Assembly (NCBI GenBank): GCA_003250975.1
Contig: QKIY01000014.1
Coordinates: 103,344-167,343, forward strand
Length of the DNA stretch: 64,000 bases
Source of the DNA: Gammaproteobacteria bacterium
Lineage (GTDB): Bacteria; Pseudomonadota; Gammaproteobacteria; Eutrophobiales; Eutrophobiaceae
Reading direction: 5' to 3'
Part shown: piece after piece, positions 21,212 to 33,139 of the stretch
How positions within the stretch are numbered: the stretch's first letter is position 1
How the letters are laid out: each line of letters begins with the position of its first letter
Made by a program: the position numbers and the translations under genes
Notes under the pieces: generated by a model
Seen by the model: the letters and a program-made list of their open reading frames with translations, nothing else
What the model was told of the DNA's origin: nothing
The model's database searches: none

Positions 21212-22613
21212 AACGCTGCATTAATGATGCGGCGACTGTGCCCACATCGCCGGCCCCGAGCACCAGGACGATGTCATTTTCCTGCACCACGCCCTGGATC
21301 AAATCACCAGATGCTTCCTTCTCTTCAAGAAAAATAGGGTCAACCTGGCCACGTAAACGTATGGCCCGGCAAAGCGACCGGCTATCTGCACCGGGGATGG
21401 GCTGTTCTCCTGCAGAATAGATGTCCAGAATAAACAGGACATCGACATCGGATAACACCTGGACAAAGTCTTCGAATAAATCCCGGGTTCTTGAATACCG
21501 GTGGGGCTGGAATACCACCACCAGCCTTTGATCCGGCCAGCCTTCCTTTATTGCACGCAACGTTGCCGCAATCTCGCGTGGATGGTGGGCATAATCATCA
21601 ACCAGCATCGCCCTGTTACCTTCGACGGTGATATAACCTAATACCTGGCATCGTCTCGCTATACCTTCAAACCTGGCGAGGGCATTGATTATTGCTTTCT
21701 CATTAACACCCAATTCATGACCAACCGCTATTGCTGCCAGCGCATTCTGCACATTGTGTTTGCCCGGCAGATTGAGCTCCACTTCAATCCAGTCCGGCTG
21801 GTGTTTCCGTGAAACTGAAAACAGGGTCTTTGTTTTTTCATATTTGATAATCCGAGCATGAATATCCGCTTCGTAATCCACCCCATAAGTCAAGACCGGT
21901 TTGCTCAGCTGTTCGAGCAAGGTACGGTTACCCTTGTCATCCATGCAGATGACTGCCAGCCCGTAAAACGGGAGATTCTGCAGGAAATCCAAAAAGTTTT
22001 TTTGCAAAAGTAAATAATCGCCCCCGTAGGTTTCCAGGTGATCAGCATCCACATTGGTCAGAACGGCAATGATCGGTTGCAGGTGCAGGAATGAAGCATC
22101 ACTTTCATCGGCCTCTGCCACCAGGTACTTGCCCTTGCCCAGGCGCGCATGCGAGCCGGAGCTGTTTAGCAGTCCTCCGATTACATAGGTCGGATCTAAA
22201 CCGCCTTCACCGAGGACACTGGCGACCAGGCTCGTAGTAGTTGTCTTTCCATGTGTGCCTGCGACAGCAATCCCGTGCTTGAAACGCATCAATTCCGCGA
22301 GCATTTCCGCACGTGGGATGATGGGTATCCTTTGCCGCCTGGCTTCCTGAAGTTCGGGGTTATCCTGTTTGACAGCACTTGAATAAACCACGACATCACT
22401 GCCCTTGATATGTTCGGGTGCATGCCCGCGCGAGATACGGATGCCAAGTGAGTCCAGCCTCGTGGTCACCTTGTTTTCATTCTTGTCCGTGCCTGAAACG
22501 GTATACCCGAGATTATGCAATACCTCGGCAATACCGCTCATGCCCGCACCGCCGATACCCACAAAGTGGATGTGCTTGACCCTGCCCATTGGTTGATCAC
22601 AGATTTCAGGCAT
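21189..22613 (-). CDS. murC: UDP-N-acetylmuramate-L-alanine ligase
   Basis: 474 aa; HFVGIGGAGMSGIAEVLHNLGYTVSG, GTHGKTTTTSLVA. Confidence 0.98.
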   Translation of the reverse strand: MPEICDQPMGRVKHIHFVGIGGAGMSGIAEVLHNLGYTVSGTDKNENKVTTRLDSLGIRISRGHAPEHIKGSDVVVYSSAVKQDNPELQEARRQRIPIIPRAEMLAELMRFKHGIAVAGTHGKTTTTSLVASVLGEGGLDPTYVIGGLLNSSGSHARLGKGKYLVAEADESDASFLHLQPIIAVLTNVDADHLETYGGDYLLLQKNFLDFLQNLPFYGLAVICMDDKGNRTLLEQLSKPVLTYGVDYEADIHARIIKYEKTKTLFSVSRKHQPDWIEVELNLPGKHNVQNALAAIAVGHELGVNEKAIINALARFEGIARRCQVLGYITVEGNRAMLVDDYAHHPREIAATLRAIKEGWPDQRLVVVFQPHRYSRTRDLFEDFVQVLSDVDVLFILDIYSAGEQPIPGADSRSLCRAIRLRGQVDPIFLEEKEASGDLIQGVVQENDIVLVLGAGDVGTVAASLMQRYGEQDAG

Positions 22614-23691
22614 AGGCCACCTTCAAACATAATTCAGCCACCCGCCTTGTCGCATCAGGACAAGCCAGTTCTCTGGCTTTCTCCGCCATGGACTGGAGCT
22701 TGCGACGATTTGCAGAAAGTTCTTGTAACAGGTGACCTAGTTTTGTGGCATCCAGATCTTCTTCAGGTATAAGTATGGCGGCACCTTCATCGGCAAGATA
22801 CCGGGCATTTGCTGTCTGGTGATCATCAACGGCGTACGGGAACGGGATTAGCACCGAGGCAACACCAGCCGCAGTCAGCTCCGCTACGGTCAGGGCGCCG
22901 GCACGACAGATCACCAGGTCTGCCCAGGCATAGGCCGCTGACATGTCCTCAATGAAAGCATCCAGCTTGCCATCAATTGCGAGTTTCTCATAAACAGCTT
23001 GAGTCTCGTCATACAACCGCTCGCCGCACTGGTGCCAAGTTTCGATCCGGGTCTCTTCCGGCAGTGTGGCTATGGCCTCGGGAGCGATCCGATTAAGAGC
23101 CCTGGCACCCTGACTGCCACCCAGGATCAGTATTCGCATGGGTTGATCAGTTCGCTGCTGATACCTGTCCGCAGGCTTGCTGATCAGAACGATATCCTTA
23201 CGTACGGGGTTGCCGATAGTCTGTGGACCAAACTTCTCCGCAAAGGCTCCCGGGAACGCCTGCATCACGACCCTGGCAAAGGGGGCGAGCAACCGATTGG
23301 TGAGTCCCGCAATGGCATTCTGTTCATGCACGCACAACGGTATTCGCAGTACAGAAGCAGCGATTCCTCCAGGGCCACTGGCAAAGCCGCCCATCCCCAA
23401 TACGACCATCGGTCTTGTCTTGATCAAGACCCCCAGGGACTGAATGACCGCCAAGGCAAGGATAAAAGGCGCAGTTAACCACTTGAGTATTCCCTTGCCA
23501 CGCAGGCCACCGACATTGATGGTAAACAAGGTATAGCCTTTTTCAGGCACAACCCGTGATTCCAGGCCTTTGCGTGTGCCAAGCCAGAACAGTGGTACAT
23601 CATGCTCTTTCAAGTAGTCAGCAACCGCGAGAGCAGGATAGACGTGCCCGCCGGTGCCACCCGCCATAATTAGTACAGGCCTATGTTGCAT
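22606..23691 (-). CDS. murG: UDP-N-acetylglucosamine transferase MurG
   Basis: MQHRPVLIMAGGTGGHVYPALAVA; start chosen at this Met, trimming 18 codons from the ORF start. Confidence 0.97.
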   Translation of the reverse strand: MQHRPVLIMAGGTGGHVYPALAVADYLKEHDVPLFWLGTRKGLESRVVPEKGYTLFTINVGGLRGKGILKWLTAPFILALAVIQSLGVLIKTRPMVVLGMGGFASGPGGIAASVLRIPLCVHEQNAIAGLTNRLLAPFARVVMQAFPGAFAEKFGPQTIGNPVRKDIVLISKPADRYQQRTDQPMRILILGGSQGARALNRIAPEAIATLPEETRIETWHQCGERLYDETQAVYEKLAIDGKLDAFIEDMSAAYAWADLVICRAGALTVAELTAAGVASVLIPFPYAVDDHQTANARYLADEGAAILIPEEDLDATKLGHLLQELSANRRKLQSMAEKARELACPDATRRVAELCLKVAYA

Positions 23692-24868
23692 AGACACCGG
23701 CCTCCCGCCTGAACAGCCGCCGGCCATTCCTGTTTTCATATTCAATTCGCAGCAGGATAGCGAGTAATGAACAGGTAATTATCATGCTGTTACCGCCATA
23801 ACTAATCAGGGGCAGGGTTAGTCCCTTGGTTGGTAGCACCCCCATATTTACTCCGAGATTTATAAAGGCCTGACCTCCCAGCAAGAGGCCTATGCCGTAG
23901 GCAAAATAGGCGGAGAACATGTCACCCCTGGCCTGTGCGACCTGCCCTATCATGAAGGCACGCCAGACTAGAAAACAAAACAGCAGGATCAACAACAGAC
24001 TACCAATCAGTCCTAGCTCTTCGGCAAGTACTGCAAAAACAAAATCCGTATGTGCCTCAGGCAAGTAAAACAATTTCTGTATACTGCTGCCAAGTCCGAC
24101 ACCGAACCAGTCTCCCCGCCCGAATGCGATTAAAGCCTGGGTTAACTGAAAACCTGAATTAAACGGATCCTGCCAGGGATCAACAAAACTGATCAGGCGT
24201 TGCATTCTGTAAGGTGAGAGAATGGCGATTGCGCCGAGCGCGGCAACGGCAACGGAGACCCAGGAAAAGAATCGGCTCAAGGGAACTCCGCCCAGAAACA
24301 GCATACCCAGCGCAGTAGCAAACAGGACAACACTGGCGCCGTAATCCGGCTCAAGAAGTAACAGCGAGGAAAGGGCTGTCAATATGATTATCGGCTTAAC
24401 AAACCCGGCAAAGCTGGTCTTCACTTCTTCAGAACGCCTTACCATGTAGCCTGCCAGATAGGCGATCATGCAAAACTTGGCCGGTTCCGAAGCTTGCAAG
24501 GGAAACGGCGTGGTATTAATCCAGCGCATACTGCCGTTTACCTCGTAACCAATACCCGGTATCAGGACAATTACCAGCAGGATAAAGGAACAAAATAACA
24601 GCAGTGGGCTAATCCGTTGCCAGAAGACCATCGGTATTTTCAGGATTACGAATGCTACAAAAAATCCTATGGCAACGGAGAGCAATTGCCTCCAGAAATA
24701 ATACAGGGGTTGATGTAAGTGCTTTTCTGCCACACTGATGGAAGCTGAGGCAACCATTAACAAGCCAAGGCAGACCAGGAAGACGATAACGGCGAGTAGC
24801 CAGACATCGTACCCGTAAAACAGATGTTTGTTGATAAATGAATTTGTCTTGGGGACCGCTTGTCTCAT
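23681..24868 (-). CDS. ftsW: peptidoglycan polymerase FtsW (SEDS family)
   Basis: 395 aa; multi-TM SEDS protein with LPEAHTDFVFAVLAEELG and SYGGNSMI. Confidence 0.97.
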   Translation of the reverse strand: MRQAVPKTNSFINKHLFYGYDVWLLAVIVFLVCLGLLMVASASISVAEKHLHQPLYYFWRQLLSVAIGFFVAFVILKIPMVFWQRISPLLLFCSFILLVIVLIPGIGYEVNGSMRWINTTPFPLQASEPAKFCMIAYLAGYMVRRSEEVKTSFAGFVKPIIILTALSSLLLLEPDYGASVVLFATALGMLFLGGVPLSRFFSWVSVAVAALGAIAILSPYRMQRLISFVDPWQDPFNSGFQLTQALIAFGRGDWFGVGLGSSIQKLFYLPEAHTDFVFAVLAEELGLIGSLLLILLFCFLVWRAFMIGQVAQARGDMFSAYFAYGIGLLLGGQAFINLGVNMGVLPTKGLTLPLISYGGNSMIITCSLLAILLRIEYENRNGRRLFRREAGVYAT

Positions 24869-26248
24869 TCAACTCACCTTCAGCTCATTCACAGCATTCA
24901 TGAATGCTTCACCCCTTGCCTGGTAATTCTCAAACATGTCCAGGCTGGCGCAGGCGGGTGACAAGAGCACAACATCACCCGAATCAGCCATGTTTTTCGC
25001 AGCGTTAACGGCGGCGGGCATATCGATAGCATCGACGAGAGGCACTAGCCCTTCAAGGACTTGACGGATCCTGTGGGCATCGCGTCCGATCAGTACAACC
25101 CCGCACAGGTATTCCCTTGCAATCTCCGATAGCACGGAAAAATCCGCACCCTTACTATCACCGCCAGCAATGAGGATTATCCTGCCTTTCTTCCCCAGTC
25201 CCTTGATCGCGGCAATCGAGGCACCGATATTTGTGCCTTTTGAATCGTTGTACCAGTCGACGCCGTTAATTTTCGCAACCCATTGGCAGCGGTGCGGCAG
25301 GCCTGAAAATCCCTGTAATATCTTGATGATTGATGACCGCTTGATATTCATGACATCAGCCAGGGCGATAGCAGCAAGTGCATTGCTGATATTGTGATTA
25401 CCAACAAGTTTCAGATCAGATCGGGGGATAATCTTTTCCTGGCCCTTTACGAGCCAGTCTTCATTACCGTAATCTCTTACACCATAGTTATCGCCTTCCG
25501 GCTCTCCCAGGGAAAAGGTATACACTGCCCTGTCATTGCGTTGCATTTTCATAACCAGTGGATCATCGCGGTTGAGTATGATCACACCATCTCCATTGAA
25601 TATTCTTGCCTTTGCGGCGGCGTAATCTTCAAGGCTGTCATAGCGATCCATATGATCATCTGTAACATTCAGCACCACGGCTGCCTTCGCATTCAGGGAA
25701 GTGACTGTCTCCAGTTGGAAACTCGACAGTTCGAGAATGTAACTGTCGACATTGTCCTCGGTTAATAAATCCAGAGCCGGCGTGCCCAGGTTCGCACCGA
25801 CCGCAACTTTCAGGCCATCGGCCCTCGCCATCTCTGCCAGAAGTGTGGTGACCGTGCTTTTACCATTGGAACCCGTGATCGCGATAACCGGGTCGGTTGC
25901 TATACGGCTGAACAACTCTATATCCCCGATAACTGGAATGCCTGCAGCTTTTGCCTTTGCAAGAACCGGCACATTCACTGAAACGCCGGGACTGATGATG
26001 ATTTGCCCGGCCTGCAATATTACTTCTTCACCCAGTTCGCCGGGATACAGGTCAATACCGGGAAATTCATTTCTGATGATATCCATCATGGGTGGGTGCT
26101 CACGGGTATCAGCCATTGCAAAGCGTTTCCCGCTGCGAGTCAGGTAACGTGCGCAGGAAAGGCCTGTCTTGCCCATGCCGACAATGACCGTGTCCGTATC
26201 CAACCTGTTTACTGTCATTCTATGTGCCTTTGCAATTAAGCCATTCAA
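24869..26248 (-). CDS. murD: UDP-N-acetylmuramoyl-L-alanine-D-glutamate ligase
   Basis: ITGSNGKSTVTTLLAEM; VDWYNDSKGTN; between mraY and ftsW. Start may be the Met about 10 codons downstream. Confidence 0.97.
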   Translation of the reverse strand: MNGLIAKAHRMTVNRLDTDTVIVGMGKTGLSCARYLTRSGKRFAMADTREHPPMMDIIRNEFPGIDLYPGELGEEVILQAGQIIISPGVSVNVPVLAKAKAAGIPVIGDIELFSRIATDPVIAITGSNGKSTVTTLLAEMARADGLKVAVGANLGTPALDLLTEDNVDSYILELSSFQLETVTSLNAKAAVVLNVTDDHMDRYDSLEDYAAAKARIFNGDGVIILNRDDPLVMKMQRNDRAVYTFSLGEPEGDNYGVRDYGNEDWLVKGQEKIIPRSDLKLVGNHNISNALAAIALADVMNIKRSSIIKILQGFSGLPHRCQWVAKINGVDWYNDSKGTNIGASIAAIKGLGKKGRIILIAGGDSKGADFSVLSEIAREYLCGVVLIGRDAHRIRQVLEGLVPLVDAIDMPAAVNAAKNMADSGDVVLLSPACASLDMFENYQARGEAFMNAVNELKVS

Positions 26249-26259
26249 TGTTCATATCC

Positions 26260-27342
26260 TCAGCGGATCTTGAGACTCGCAAGACCAATAAGTACGAGGA
26301 TCACTGTAATAATCCAGAACCGGACAATCACACGCGGTTCCGGCCAGCCTTTCAATTCATAATGGTGGTGCAGTGGTGCCATGTGAAAAATCCTGCGACC
26401 GGTCAGCTTGTAAGAGGCCACTTGCAAAATAACGGACAGGGTCTCCATGACAAAGATACCTCCCATAATAAACAGCACCAGTTCCTGCCTGACTAGAACG
26501 GCAATCACACCGAGCGCCGCTCCCAGCGCAAGCGCCCCGATATCTCCCATAAAGACCTGCGCCGGATAGGTGTTGAACCAGAGGAAACCAAGGCCTGACC
26601 CTACGATTGCCCCACAAATAATTGCAACCTCACCGACACCCGGGATATACGGGATACCAAGATAACCGGAAAAACGGACATGACCGGTTGCATAGGCAAA
26701 TATCGCCAGCGCTCCGGCAACGAGTACCGTTGGCATAATGGCAAGCCCATCCAGCCCGTCAGTAAGATTGACTGCATTACTGCTCCCGACAATAACGAAA
26801 TAAGCCAGAATGATATAAAGCACACCCAGGTTAATACTCACAGTCTTGATGAAAGGGAGAATCAATTGTGTTTCTGCGGGCACATTCGCTGTCATGTAAA
26901 GAAAAATGGCCGCCCCCAGCCCAATGACGGATTGGAACAGGTACTTGTAACGGGCCGCCAGACCATTCGGATCCCGGTTTACCACCTTCTTGTAATCATC
27001 CATCCACCCCACTCCGGCAAAAAGCACCGTGACAAGCAACACGACCCAGATAAACCGGCTACCCAGATCGGCCCAGCACAATGTACTAACTACGATGGAG
27101 ATAATAATCAGGAGACCACCCATTGTTGGTGTGCCGGACTTTTCTAGGTGAGTACTTGGGCCATCGCTTCTCACGCTCTGACCTATCTGATGAATGGTTA
27201 AACGCTTGATCAGTGAAGGGCCAACAAACAACGAGATAAACAAGGCAGTCAAAACACCCAGAATAATGCGCAGGGTAATATACTGAAATACATTGAAACC
27301 GCTGTGATACTGGGCGAGATACTCTGTAAGCCAGATCAGCAT
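26260..27342 (-). CDS. mraY: phospho-N-acetylmuramoyl-pentapeptide-transferase
   Basis: 360 aa; [39 protein letters not shown]. Confidence 0.98.
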   Translation of the reverse strand: MLIWLTEYLAQYHSGFNVFQYITLRIILGVLTALFISLFVGPSLIKRLTIHQIGQSVRSDGPSTHLEKSGTPTMGGLLIIISIVVSTLCWADLGSRFIWVVLLVTVLFAGVGWMDDYKKVVNRDPNGLAARYKYLFQSVIGLGAAIFLYMTANVPAETQLILPFIKTVSINLGVLYIILAYFVIVGSSNAVNLTDGLDGLAIMPTVLVAGALAIFAYATGHVRFSGYLGIPYIPGVGEVAIICGAIVGSGLGFLWFNTYPAQVFMGDIGALALGAALGVIAVLVRQELVLFIMGGIFVMETLSVILQVASYKLTGRRIFHMAPLHHHYELKGWPEPRVIVRFWIITVILVLIGLASLKIR

Positions 27343-28694
27343 GTTACTGCCTCCTGAAGCGCATCCACGATACGCTCCATCTGCATCGCCCTGGAACCTT
27401 TGACCAGGAGCGTAACATCCGGGGTTACAAGTGACTTGACTCGGTCTATCAGTGCATCAGATGAATTAAAATGTTCTGCGCCTTCGTCAAATGAACGTGC
27501 CGCCTCACGACTGAGCGGACCAAGGGCAAATAACCGTTCAATTCCATTATCCTTTGCCATCTGTCCCGCGCGGGAATGCAATTCACCGCTCTCCTCTCCC
27601 AGTTCTCCCATGTCACCGAGTATCAACCAGTGCTTACCGCTATAATGCTGCAGGACTTCCACGCCGGCCTGTAAAGAGGCGGGATTTGCATTATAGGTAT
27701 CATCCAGAATGGTTGAGCCGTTCATGCCCGGCTTGGGCTGTAGACGTCCCTTGACGGGCATGACCTTCTCAAGCCCGCGCTTGATCTGGGCCAGATCAAA
27801 GTTCAGTGCATGGGCACAGGCCGCAGCTGCCAAAGCATTCATAATGTTATGCCGACCGGGCAATGCCAACTCAATCCGGACTTTGCCCGCCGGTGTCAGT
27901 AGTTTGAATTCTTGCCTGATACCGCCCTTGATATAACTGATATCGTCTGCGGAGATATCCGCAGGTGTCTTGATCCCGAAACCCAGCGACTGGAAATTTT
28001 CCGTGCGTTCGTACCAGAAAGGAGCAAATTCATCATCATTATTGATAACCGCGATACCCTCCGGTTCCAATCCTTCATATATCTCGGCCTTGGCTCTGGC
28101 AACACCTGCAACACTTCCAAAGCCTTCAAGATGGGCAGGAGCACACTGTGTAATCACCGCAACGGACGGCCTGGCTATATGACTCAGCCAGGAAATTTCC
28201 CCCGGATGATTGGCACCCATCTCAATAACGGCATAACGGTATTGCCGATCCAAACCAAACAGTGTGAGGGGGACACCGATATCATTATTAAGGTTTCCCT
28301 GTGTAGCTAGCACCGGGGCATCCAGCCCCAGTATTGAACTCAACATCTCTTTTACAGTGGTCTTGCCATTACTGCCGGTAATCGCCACCAGCGGTATCGT
28401 GAATTTCGAACGCCAGTAACGTGCAAGCTCTCCCATAGCCTTGCGGGTATTTTCGACCTTGATTTGCGCCAACCCCTGATCGGCCTCACGTTCCACTATC
28501 GCCGCAACCGCTCCACGCTGCCGGGCCACATCCATAAAATCATGTCCATCGAAACGTTCACCGCTTATTGCAATAAACAATTGCCCCTCTTTAAGGGTTC
28601 GGCTGTCGGTACTGCAACCTTCAAACTGAAGGGTTGGGCCGTCATAACTTGTGCCAAGTACGTTTGCCGTTTCGTTAAGAGACATACTTATCAT
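27336..28694 (-). CDS. murF: UDP-N-acetylmuramoyl-tripeptide-D-alanyl-D-alanine ligase
   Basis: 452 aa; [24 protein letters not shown]. Confidence 0.97.
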   Translation of the reverse strand: MISMSLNETANVLGTSYDGPTLQFEGCSTDSRTLKEGQLFIAISGERFDGHDFMDVARQRGAVAAIVEREADQGLAQIKVENTRKAMGELARYWRSKFTIPLVAITGSNGKTTVKEMLSSILGLDAPVLATQGNLNNDIGVPLTLFGLDRQYRYAVIEMGANHPGEISWLSHIARPSVAVITQCAPAHLEGFGSVAGVARAKAEIYEGLEPEGIAVINNDDEFAPFWYERTENFQSLGFGIKTPADISADDISYIKGGIRQEFKLLTPAGKVRIELALPGRHNIMNALAAAACAHALNFDLAQIKRGLEKVMPVKGRLQPKPGMNGSTILDDTYNANPASLQAGVEVLQHYSGKHWLILGDMGELGEESGELHSRAGQMAKDNGIERLFALGPLSREAARSFDEGAEHFNSSDALIDRVKSLVTPDVTLLVKGSRAMQMERIVDALQEAVTC

Positions 28695-30196
28695 TGGGTG
28701 CCCGCCAGAATCCTGTTAACGACATCCTGGTCACTGAAGGGATGACGAAAACCGGATATTTCCTGGTATGACTCATGGCCCTTACCGGCTACCAGCACGA
28801 TATCCCCGTCATTCGCCATTTCTATCGCCTTCCTGATAGCTACTTCCCTGTCTTCTTCGATGTGTACCTGTCCGACGTTCTCAATCCCTGCCGCGACTTG
28901 TTGAATGATCCGGATGGGATCCTCGTTCCGGGGGTTATCACTGGTAATAATGACCCTGTCGGCATATTGTCCTGCGATCCGACCCATGATCGGGCGCTTG
29001 CCCTGGTCGCGATCGCCTCCGCAACCAAATACACAATAGAGTCTGTTTTCACAGACCTGTTTGAGTGTCTTAAGTACCTGCTCTAGGGCATCCGGTGTAT
29101 GCGCGTAATCAATCACAACAACGGGCATGCCCTGCTTTTTGAAACTTTCCAACCTACCGGGGACACCCTCGCACGGAGAGAGCATTTCAACCGCCTCGTC
29201 CAGCGTGAAACCCAACAGGCACAATCCGCAAAAGCAGGCCAGCAGATTCTGGGCGTTATACTGTCCGATGAGACTGGATTCGAGTGTTACCTTGCCCCAG
29301 GGACTAGTGATTCTGAGGGCCATCCGGTCTGCAGACATTGCTATGATCTCAGCCAGCGCGACTTCTGCCGCGGCAAACGACGCATACCTGTTCTGGTCCG
29401 TGGTATAACCCATCTTGCGTATATCACCGGAAAGCTGTGCAAAGACCTCCCGGCCAAAGGGATCATCAATATTCAGTACTGCATTTTTTACTGGGTATTC
29501 GGTGAATAGCCGGCGTTTCGTCGCCGCATAGGCCTCGAAGGTTTCATGATAATCTAGGTGATCACGGCTCAGGTTAGTAAAGATGGCCAACTCGAAACTT
29601 AGCCCGGCGATACGATACTGGTCGATACCGTGTGAAGACACTTCCATGACTACCTGCCGGATTTCCTGATCGCGCATATCGGACAGTATCATCTGTAGGG
29701 ACAATGCCTCTGGCGTTGTGTGTGTGCCAGGCAATAGCCGATTAACATCACCATAACCGAGCGTTCCGATTAGCCCACACTTGTCACCAGATGCACCGGA
29801 AAGCGCCCTTGCCAGCAGATAACTAACTGATGTCTTGCCGTTGGTGCCGGTGATGCCCACGAGCCGGATGGAGGAAGCGGGCTTGTTAAAAAACAAGGCG
29901 GCAATCAGGCCTATTTTTTTCTCAAGTTCAGGGATGCGGACAAGGGGAACAGGGCAAATAAATGAACTGGGAATCGCGGCTTCGTTCGCAAGTATCCCGC
30001 AAGCACCGGCCCTTATTGCATCATTTATATATCCAGTCGCTGCATCTCTCGCAATAAAGAGATCTCCTGGTTTGATCTTGCGGCTGTCAGTCGCAAGTCC
30101 CTGCACAGGCACATCGGGCGACCTGTATGCCATACCGAGCGGTTGTAACAATTCACGCAGAAAGACATGATTTTTTATCCTCTCGGCGACCATCAT
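28691..30196 (-). CDS. murE: UDP-N-acetylmuramoyl-tripeptide synthetase MurE
   Basis: 501 aa; GITGTNGKTSVSYLLA; SDNPRNEDP motif suggesting meso-DAP addition. Confidence 0.97.
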   Translation of the reverse strand: MMVAERIKNHVFLRELLQPLGMAYRSPDVPVQGLATDSRKIKPGDLFIARDAATGYINDAIRAGACGILANEAAIPSSFICPVPLVRIPELEKKIGLIAALFFNKPASSIRLVGITGTNGKTSVSYLLARALSGASGDKCGLIGTLGYGDVNRLLPGTHTTPEALSLQMILSDMRDQEIRQVVMEVSSHGIDQYRIAGLSFELAIFTNLSRDHLDYHETFEAYAATKRRLFTEYPVKNAVLNIDDPFGREVFAQLSGDIRKMGYTTDQNRYASFAAAEVALAEIIAMSADRMALRITSPWGKVTLESSLIGQYNAQNLLACFCGLCLLGFTLDEAVEMLSPCEGVPGRLESFKKQGMPVVVIDYAHTPDALEQVLKTLKQVCENRLYCVFGCGGDRDQGKRPIMGRIAGQYADRVIITSDNPRNEDPIRIIQQVAAGIENVGQVHIEEDREVAIRKAIEMANDGDIVLVAGKGHESYQEISGFRHPFSDQDVVNRILAGTQ

Positions 30197-31926
30197 TATT
30201 GTGCCCCCCTGCTGATCATGTCTGTGCCGGCTACTATTTGCCTTGCACCGGTCTCCGACAGCTTGTCAGGTGGGACATCCAGTAAACGCAGCGAGCCCTG
30301 CATGACGGTGGAAAACAAAGGTGCAGCAACCTGTCCACCGTAATACTGATCACCACTTGGCTCATCAATGGTAACGACCATGACCAGCCTGGGCTTGTTG
30401 ACCGGTGCCATACCTGCAAACAGGGATATGTAGCGGTCATCGGAGTACCCACCCTCAACCGCCTTGTGCACAGTGCCTGTCTTCCCGGCCACGCTGTATC
30501 CCTTTACCGCTGCACGCACGCCAGTACCCTCACTGCTGACGACCTCTTCAAGCATTTGCCTTACTTGCCTGGTAATCTTGGCTGGAATAACCCGTTTCCC
30601 TTCCACGGGGAAATCCTGCTTGATAAATGTAACCGGCAATAATTTCCCGTCTGCCGCCAGTACCAGATAGGCCTGGGCAAGTTGCAAGGCCGTAACAGAC
30701 ACACCATAACCAAAGGCAATCGTTGCAAGCTCTATATCAGACCAATAGGTGCTTGACCCGAGATAGCCTGATGACTCGCCCGGGAATCCGCTGCCTGTCG
30801 TCATTCCGAACCCTACGCGCAACAAAGTATTTCTGATCATCTCCGGTTCCAGTGACAATGCGATCTTGGATGCGCCGACGTTGCTCGATTTCTTTATGAT
30901 GGTGGGGATATCGATAACACCAAAGTTTCTGTGATCACTTATGGTATGTGCACCGACCCTGAAATAACCTGGCCTTGTATCTACATAGGAATCCGGGGTA
31001 TAGATGCCGGACTGCAAGGCGGCAACTATGGTGAAAGGTTTGATAGTGGAACCGGGTTCAAATACATCGGTGACCGCCCTGTTCCTGAATAATTCACTCC
31101 TCATCCCACTGCGGTTATTCGGATTGTGGGAAGGCTGGCCCACCATGGCCAGTACTTCCCCGGTCTCCGCATCCAGCATGACCAGCGAACCGCCGCGGGC
31201 ATGATATGCCTTGACCGCTGACTTCAATTCCCTGTAGGCGAGGTATTGTATCCTGCGATCAATGCTCAGATGTAACATCTTCCCGGGGTCGGGAGTCTGG
31301 ATACTCTCTACATCCTCAATGATTCGCCCCAGCCTGTCCTTGATAACGCGCTTGCTGCCGGGCGTACCACGCAACCAGTGATCATAGGCCAGTTCCAGAC
31401 CCTCCTGGCCCACATCATCGATATTTGTAAAGCCGACAATATGGGCTGCCACCTCGCCGGCGGGGTAATAGCGTTTGAACTCCTGCTCCACGGAAATTCC
31501 AGGGATATTTAGCTCCATAACCTTTTCTGCCAGTGCCGGTTCAACGTGACGCTTTATGTAGATAAATTCCCTTCCAATACGTTCTTCCATCATGCTGAAG
31601 AGTTCTCTCGGCGGGAGGTCCACAAGACGTGCCAGCTGTGTCAGGTCATGGCCGGAATACAATACCTTTTTGGGCGTTGCCCAGATTGACTTCACCGGAG
31701 TACTGACCGCAAGCGGTTCATCATTTCTGTCGGTTATGATGCCCCTGTGTGCAGGAATCTCCACGACACGCAAGGCACGGGCGTTCCCGTGCTCCTGCAA
31801 AAACTCCTTGTTTAGCACCTGCAGGTCGATCGCACGCCAGACAAGAGCAGACATGGCCAGAAGGTAAAGGCAAAGTAATAATCCCCTTCGCTTTCCGAAC
31901 TCTGTAGATAACTCAAACCCACTCAT
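30196..31926 (-). CDS. ftsI: peptidoglycan D,D-transpeptidase FtsI (PBP3)
   Basis: 576 aa; GSTIKPFT (SxxK), SSN, KTGT motifs. Confidence 0.97.
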   Translation of the reverse strand: MSGFELSTEFGKRRGLLLCLYLLAMSALVWRAIDLQVLNKEFLQEHGNARALRVVEIPAHRGIITDRNDEPLAVSTPVKSIWATPKKVLYSGHDLTQLARLVDLPPRELFSMMEERIGREFIYIKRHVEPALAEKVMELNIPGISVEQEFKRYYPAGEVAAHIVGFTNIDDVGQEGLELAYDHWLRGTPGSKRVIKDRLGRIIEDVESIQTPDPGKMLHLSIDRRIQYLAYRELKSAVKAYHARGGSLVMLDAETGEVLAMVGQPSHNPNNRSGMRSELFRNRAVTDVFEPGSTIKPFTIVAALQSGIYTPDSYVDTRPGYFRVGAHTISDHRNFGVIDIPTIIKKSSNVGASKIALSLEPEMIRNTLLRVGFGMTTGSGFPGESSGYLGSSTYWSDIELATIAFGYGVSVTALQLAQAYLVLAADGKLLPVTFIKQDFPVEGKRVIPAKITRQVRQMLEEVVSSEGTGVRAAVKGYSVAGKTGTVHKAVEGGYSDDRYISLFAGMAPVNKPRLVMVVTIDEPSGDQYYGGQVAAPLFSTVMQGSLRLLDVPPDKLSETGARQIVAGTDMISRGAQ

Positions 31927-32186
31927 TGCTTTATGACTATCAGGCCGCTGTTTTCAGGGGCCTGCATGTCCAGCTTTGTACGGGCAATATCCTCTACCCG
32001 CGAATCAGTTGCCCAGGTGCTCTGCTCCAGGAGCAACCTCGTCCAGTCTTCATTTAATTGATTGCGATCGTTTTCCAGTTCCTGGATTTCCACGAACAGG
32101 ATCCTTGCCTGGTTTTGTGCAACAACAATCCTCAATGCCGAAATGAATACGGCTAGTACTAGGATCACGAGGAACACATATTTCAT
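31923..32186 (-). CDS. ftsL: cell division protein FtsL
   Basis: 87 aa; N-terminal TM plus coiled coil; between rsmH and ftsI. Confidence 0.93.
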   Translation of the reverse strand: MKYVFLVILVLAVFISALRIVVAQNQARILFVEIQELENDRNQLNEDWTRLLLEQSTWATDSRVEDIARTKLDMQAPENSGLIVIKQ

Positions 32187-33124
32187 GACCGGACCCTTTC
32201 TGCAATCCGCAGAACCGCACTACGTGCCCTGGGATTCCTGGCGATTTCTTCCGGTGCTGGATAAATCACCTTGTTGATAATCTTCAGGGCTGGCTTCATT
32301 TGATCTTGCGTGACGGGAATCTCCGGCGGATATTTATCCCCCCTGGACTCATCCCGCATAAATCGTTTTACGATCCTGTCTTCAAGGGAATGAAAACTGA
32401 TAACCAGTAATCTGCCTCCACCTGCCAGCACATCAAGCGTCTGCACAAGTACATTTCTTAATTCTTCAAGTTCCTGGTTTATAAAAATCCTGATCGCCTG
32501 AAAGGTCCTGGTAGCAGGATGTTTGTCTTTTTCATGGACCGGGATAACTGCTGCAACCAGAGTGGACAACTGGGAGGTAGTCTCAATCTTTTGCTCTGCA
32601 CGGCTATGGACTATAGCCCTAGCTATTCTCCTGGCGAACTTTTCCTCACCGTATTCACGAATAACCTCAGCTATCTCGGCTTCTTTCGCGGATCCCAGCC
32701 ACTCTGCTGCAGTCTGTCCGCCACTGTTGTCCATACGCATATCCAGTGGCGCATCCTTGCCAAAACTGAAGCCGCGTTCTGCATCGTCAAGTTGGGGTGA
32801 TGATACGCCGAGATCGAACAACAGGCCGTTGACCTTGCCGGTAATACCGGTTTCCACAGCAAGCTCCCTAAGGGTTGAGAACCTACCGTGGAACAAACGA
32901 AACCTGGGATCATTGCGCAGCTGCTCATCCAGTGATTCAATCGCGTGAGGATCCCTGTCTATGGCAAACACTCGTCCACGATTATCAAGCTGTTGCAAGA
33001 TCATTTTACTGTGCCCGCCACGTCCGAAAGTGCAGTCCACATAACAGCCATCGGGTTGTATGTTGAGGCCCTGTAATACTTCATGTAGCAGTACCGGTGT
33101 ATGTTCATACCCGTTAATATTCAT
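32183..33124 (-). CDS. rsmH: 16S rRNA (cytosine1402-N4)-methyltransferase RsmH (MraW)
   Basis: 313 aa; [35 protein letters not shown]. Confidence 0.98.
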   Translation of the reverse strand: MNINGYEHTPVLLHEVLQGLNIQPDGCYVDCTFGRGGHSKMILQQLDNRGRVFAIDRDPHAIESLDEQLRNDPRFRLFHGRFSTLRELAVETGITGKVNGLLFDLGVSSPQLDDAERGFSFGKDAPLDMRMDNSGGQTAAEWLGSAKEAEIAEVIREYGEEKFARRIARAIVHSRAEQKIETTSQLSTLVAAVIPVHEKDKHPATRTFQAIRIFINQELEELRNVLVQTLDVLAGGGRLLVISFHSLEDRIVKRFMRDESRGDKYPPEIPVTQDQMKPALKIINKVIYPAPEEIARNPRARSAVLRIAERVRS

Positions 33125-33139
33125 TACCCCGTTGCTTTA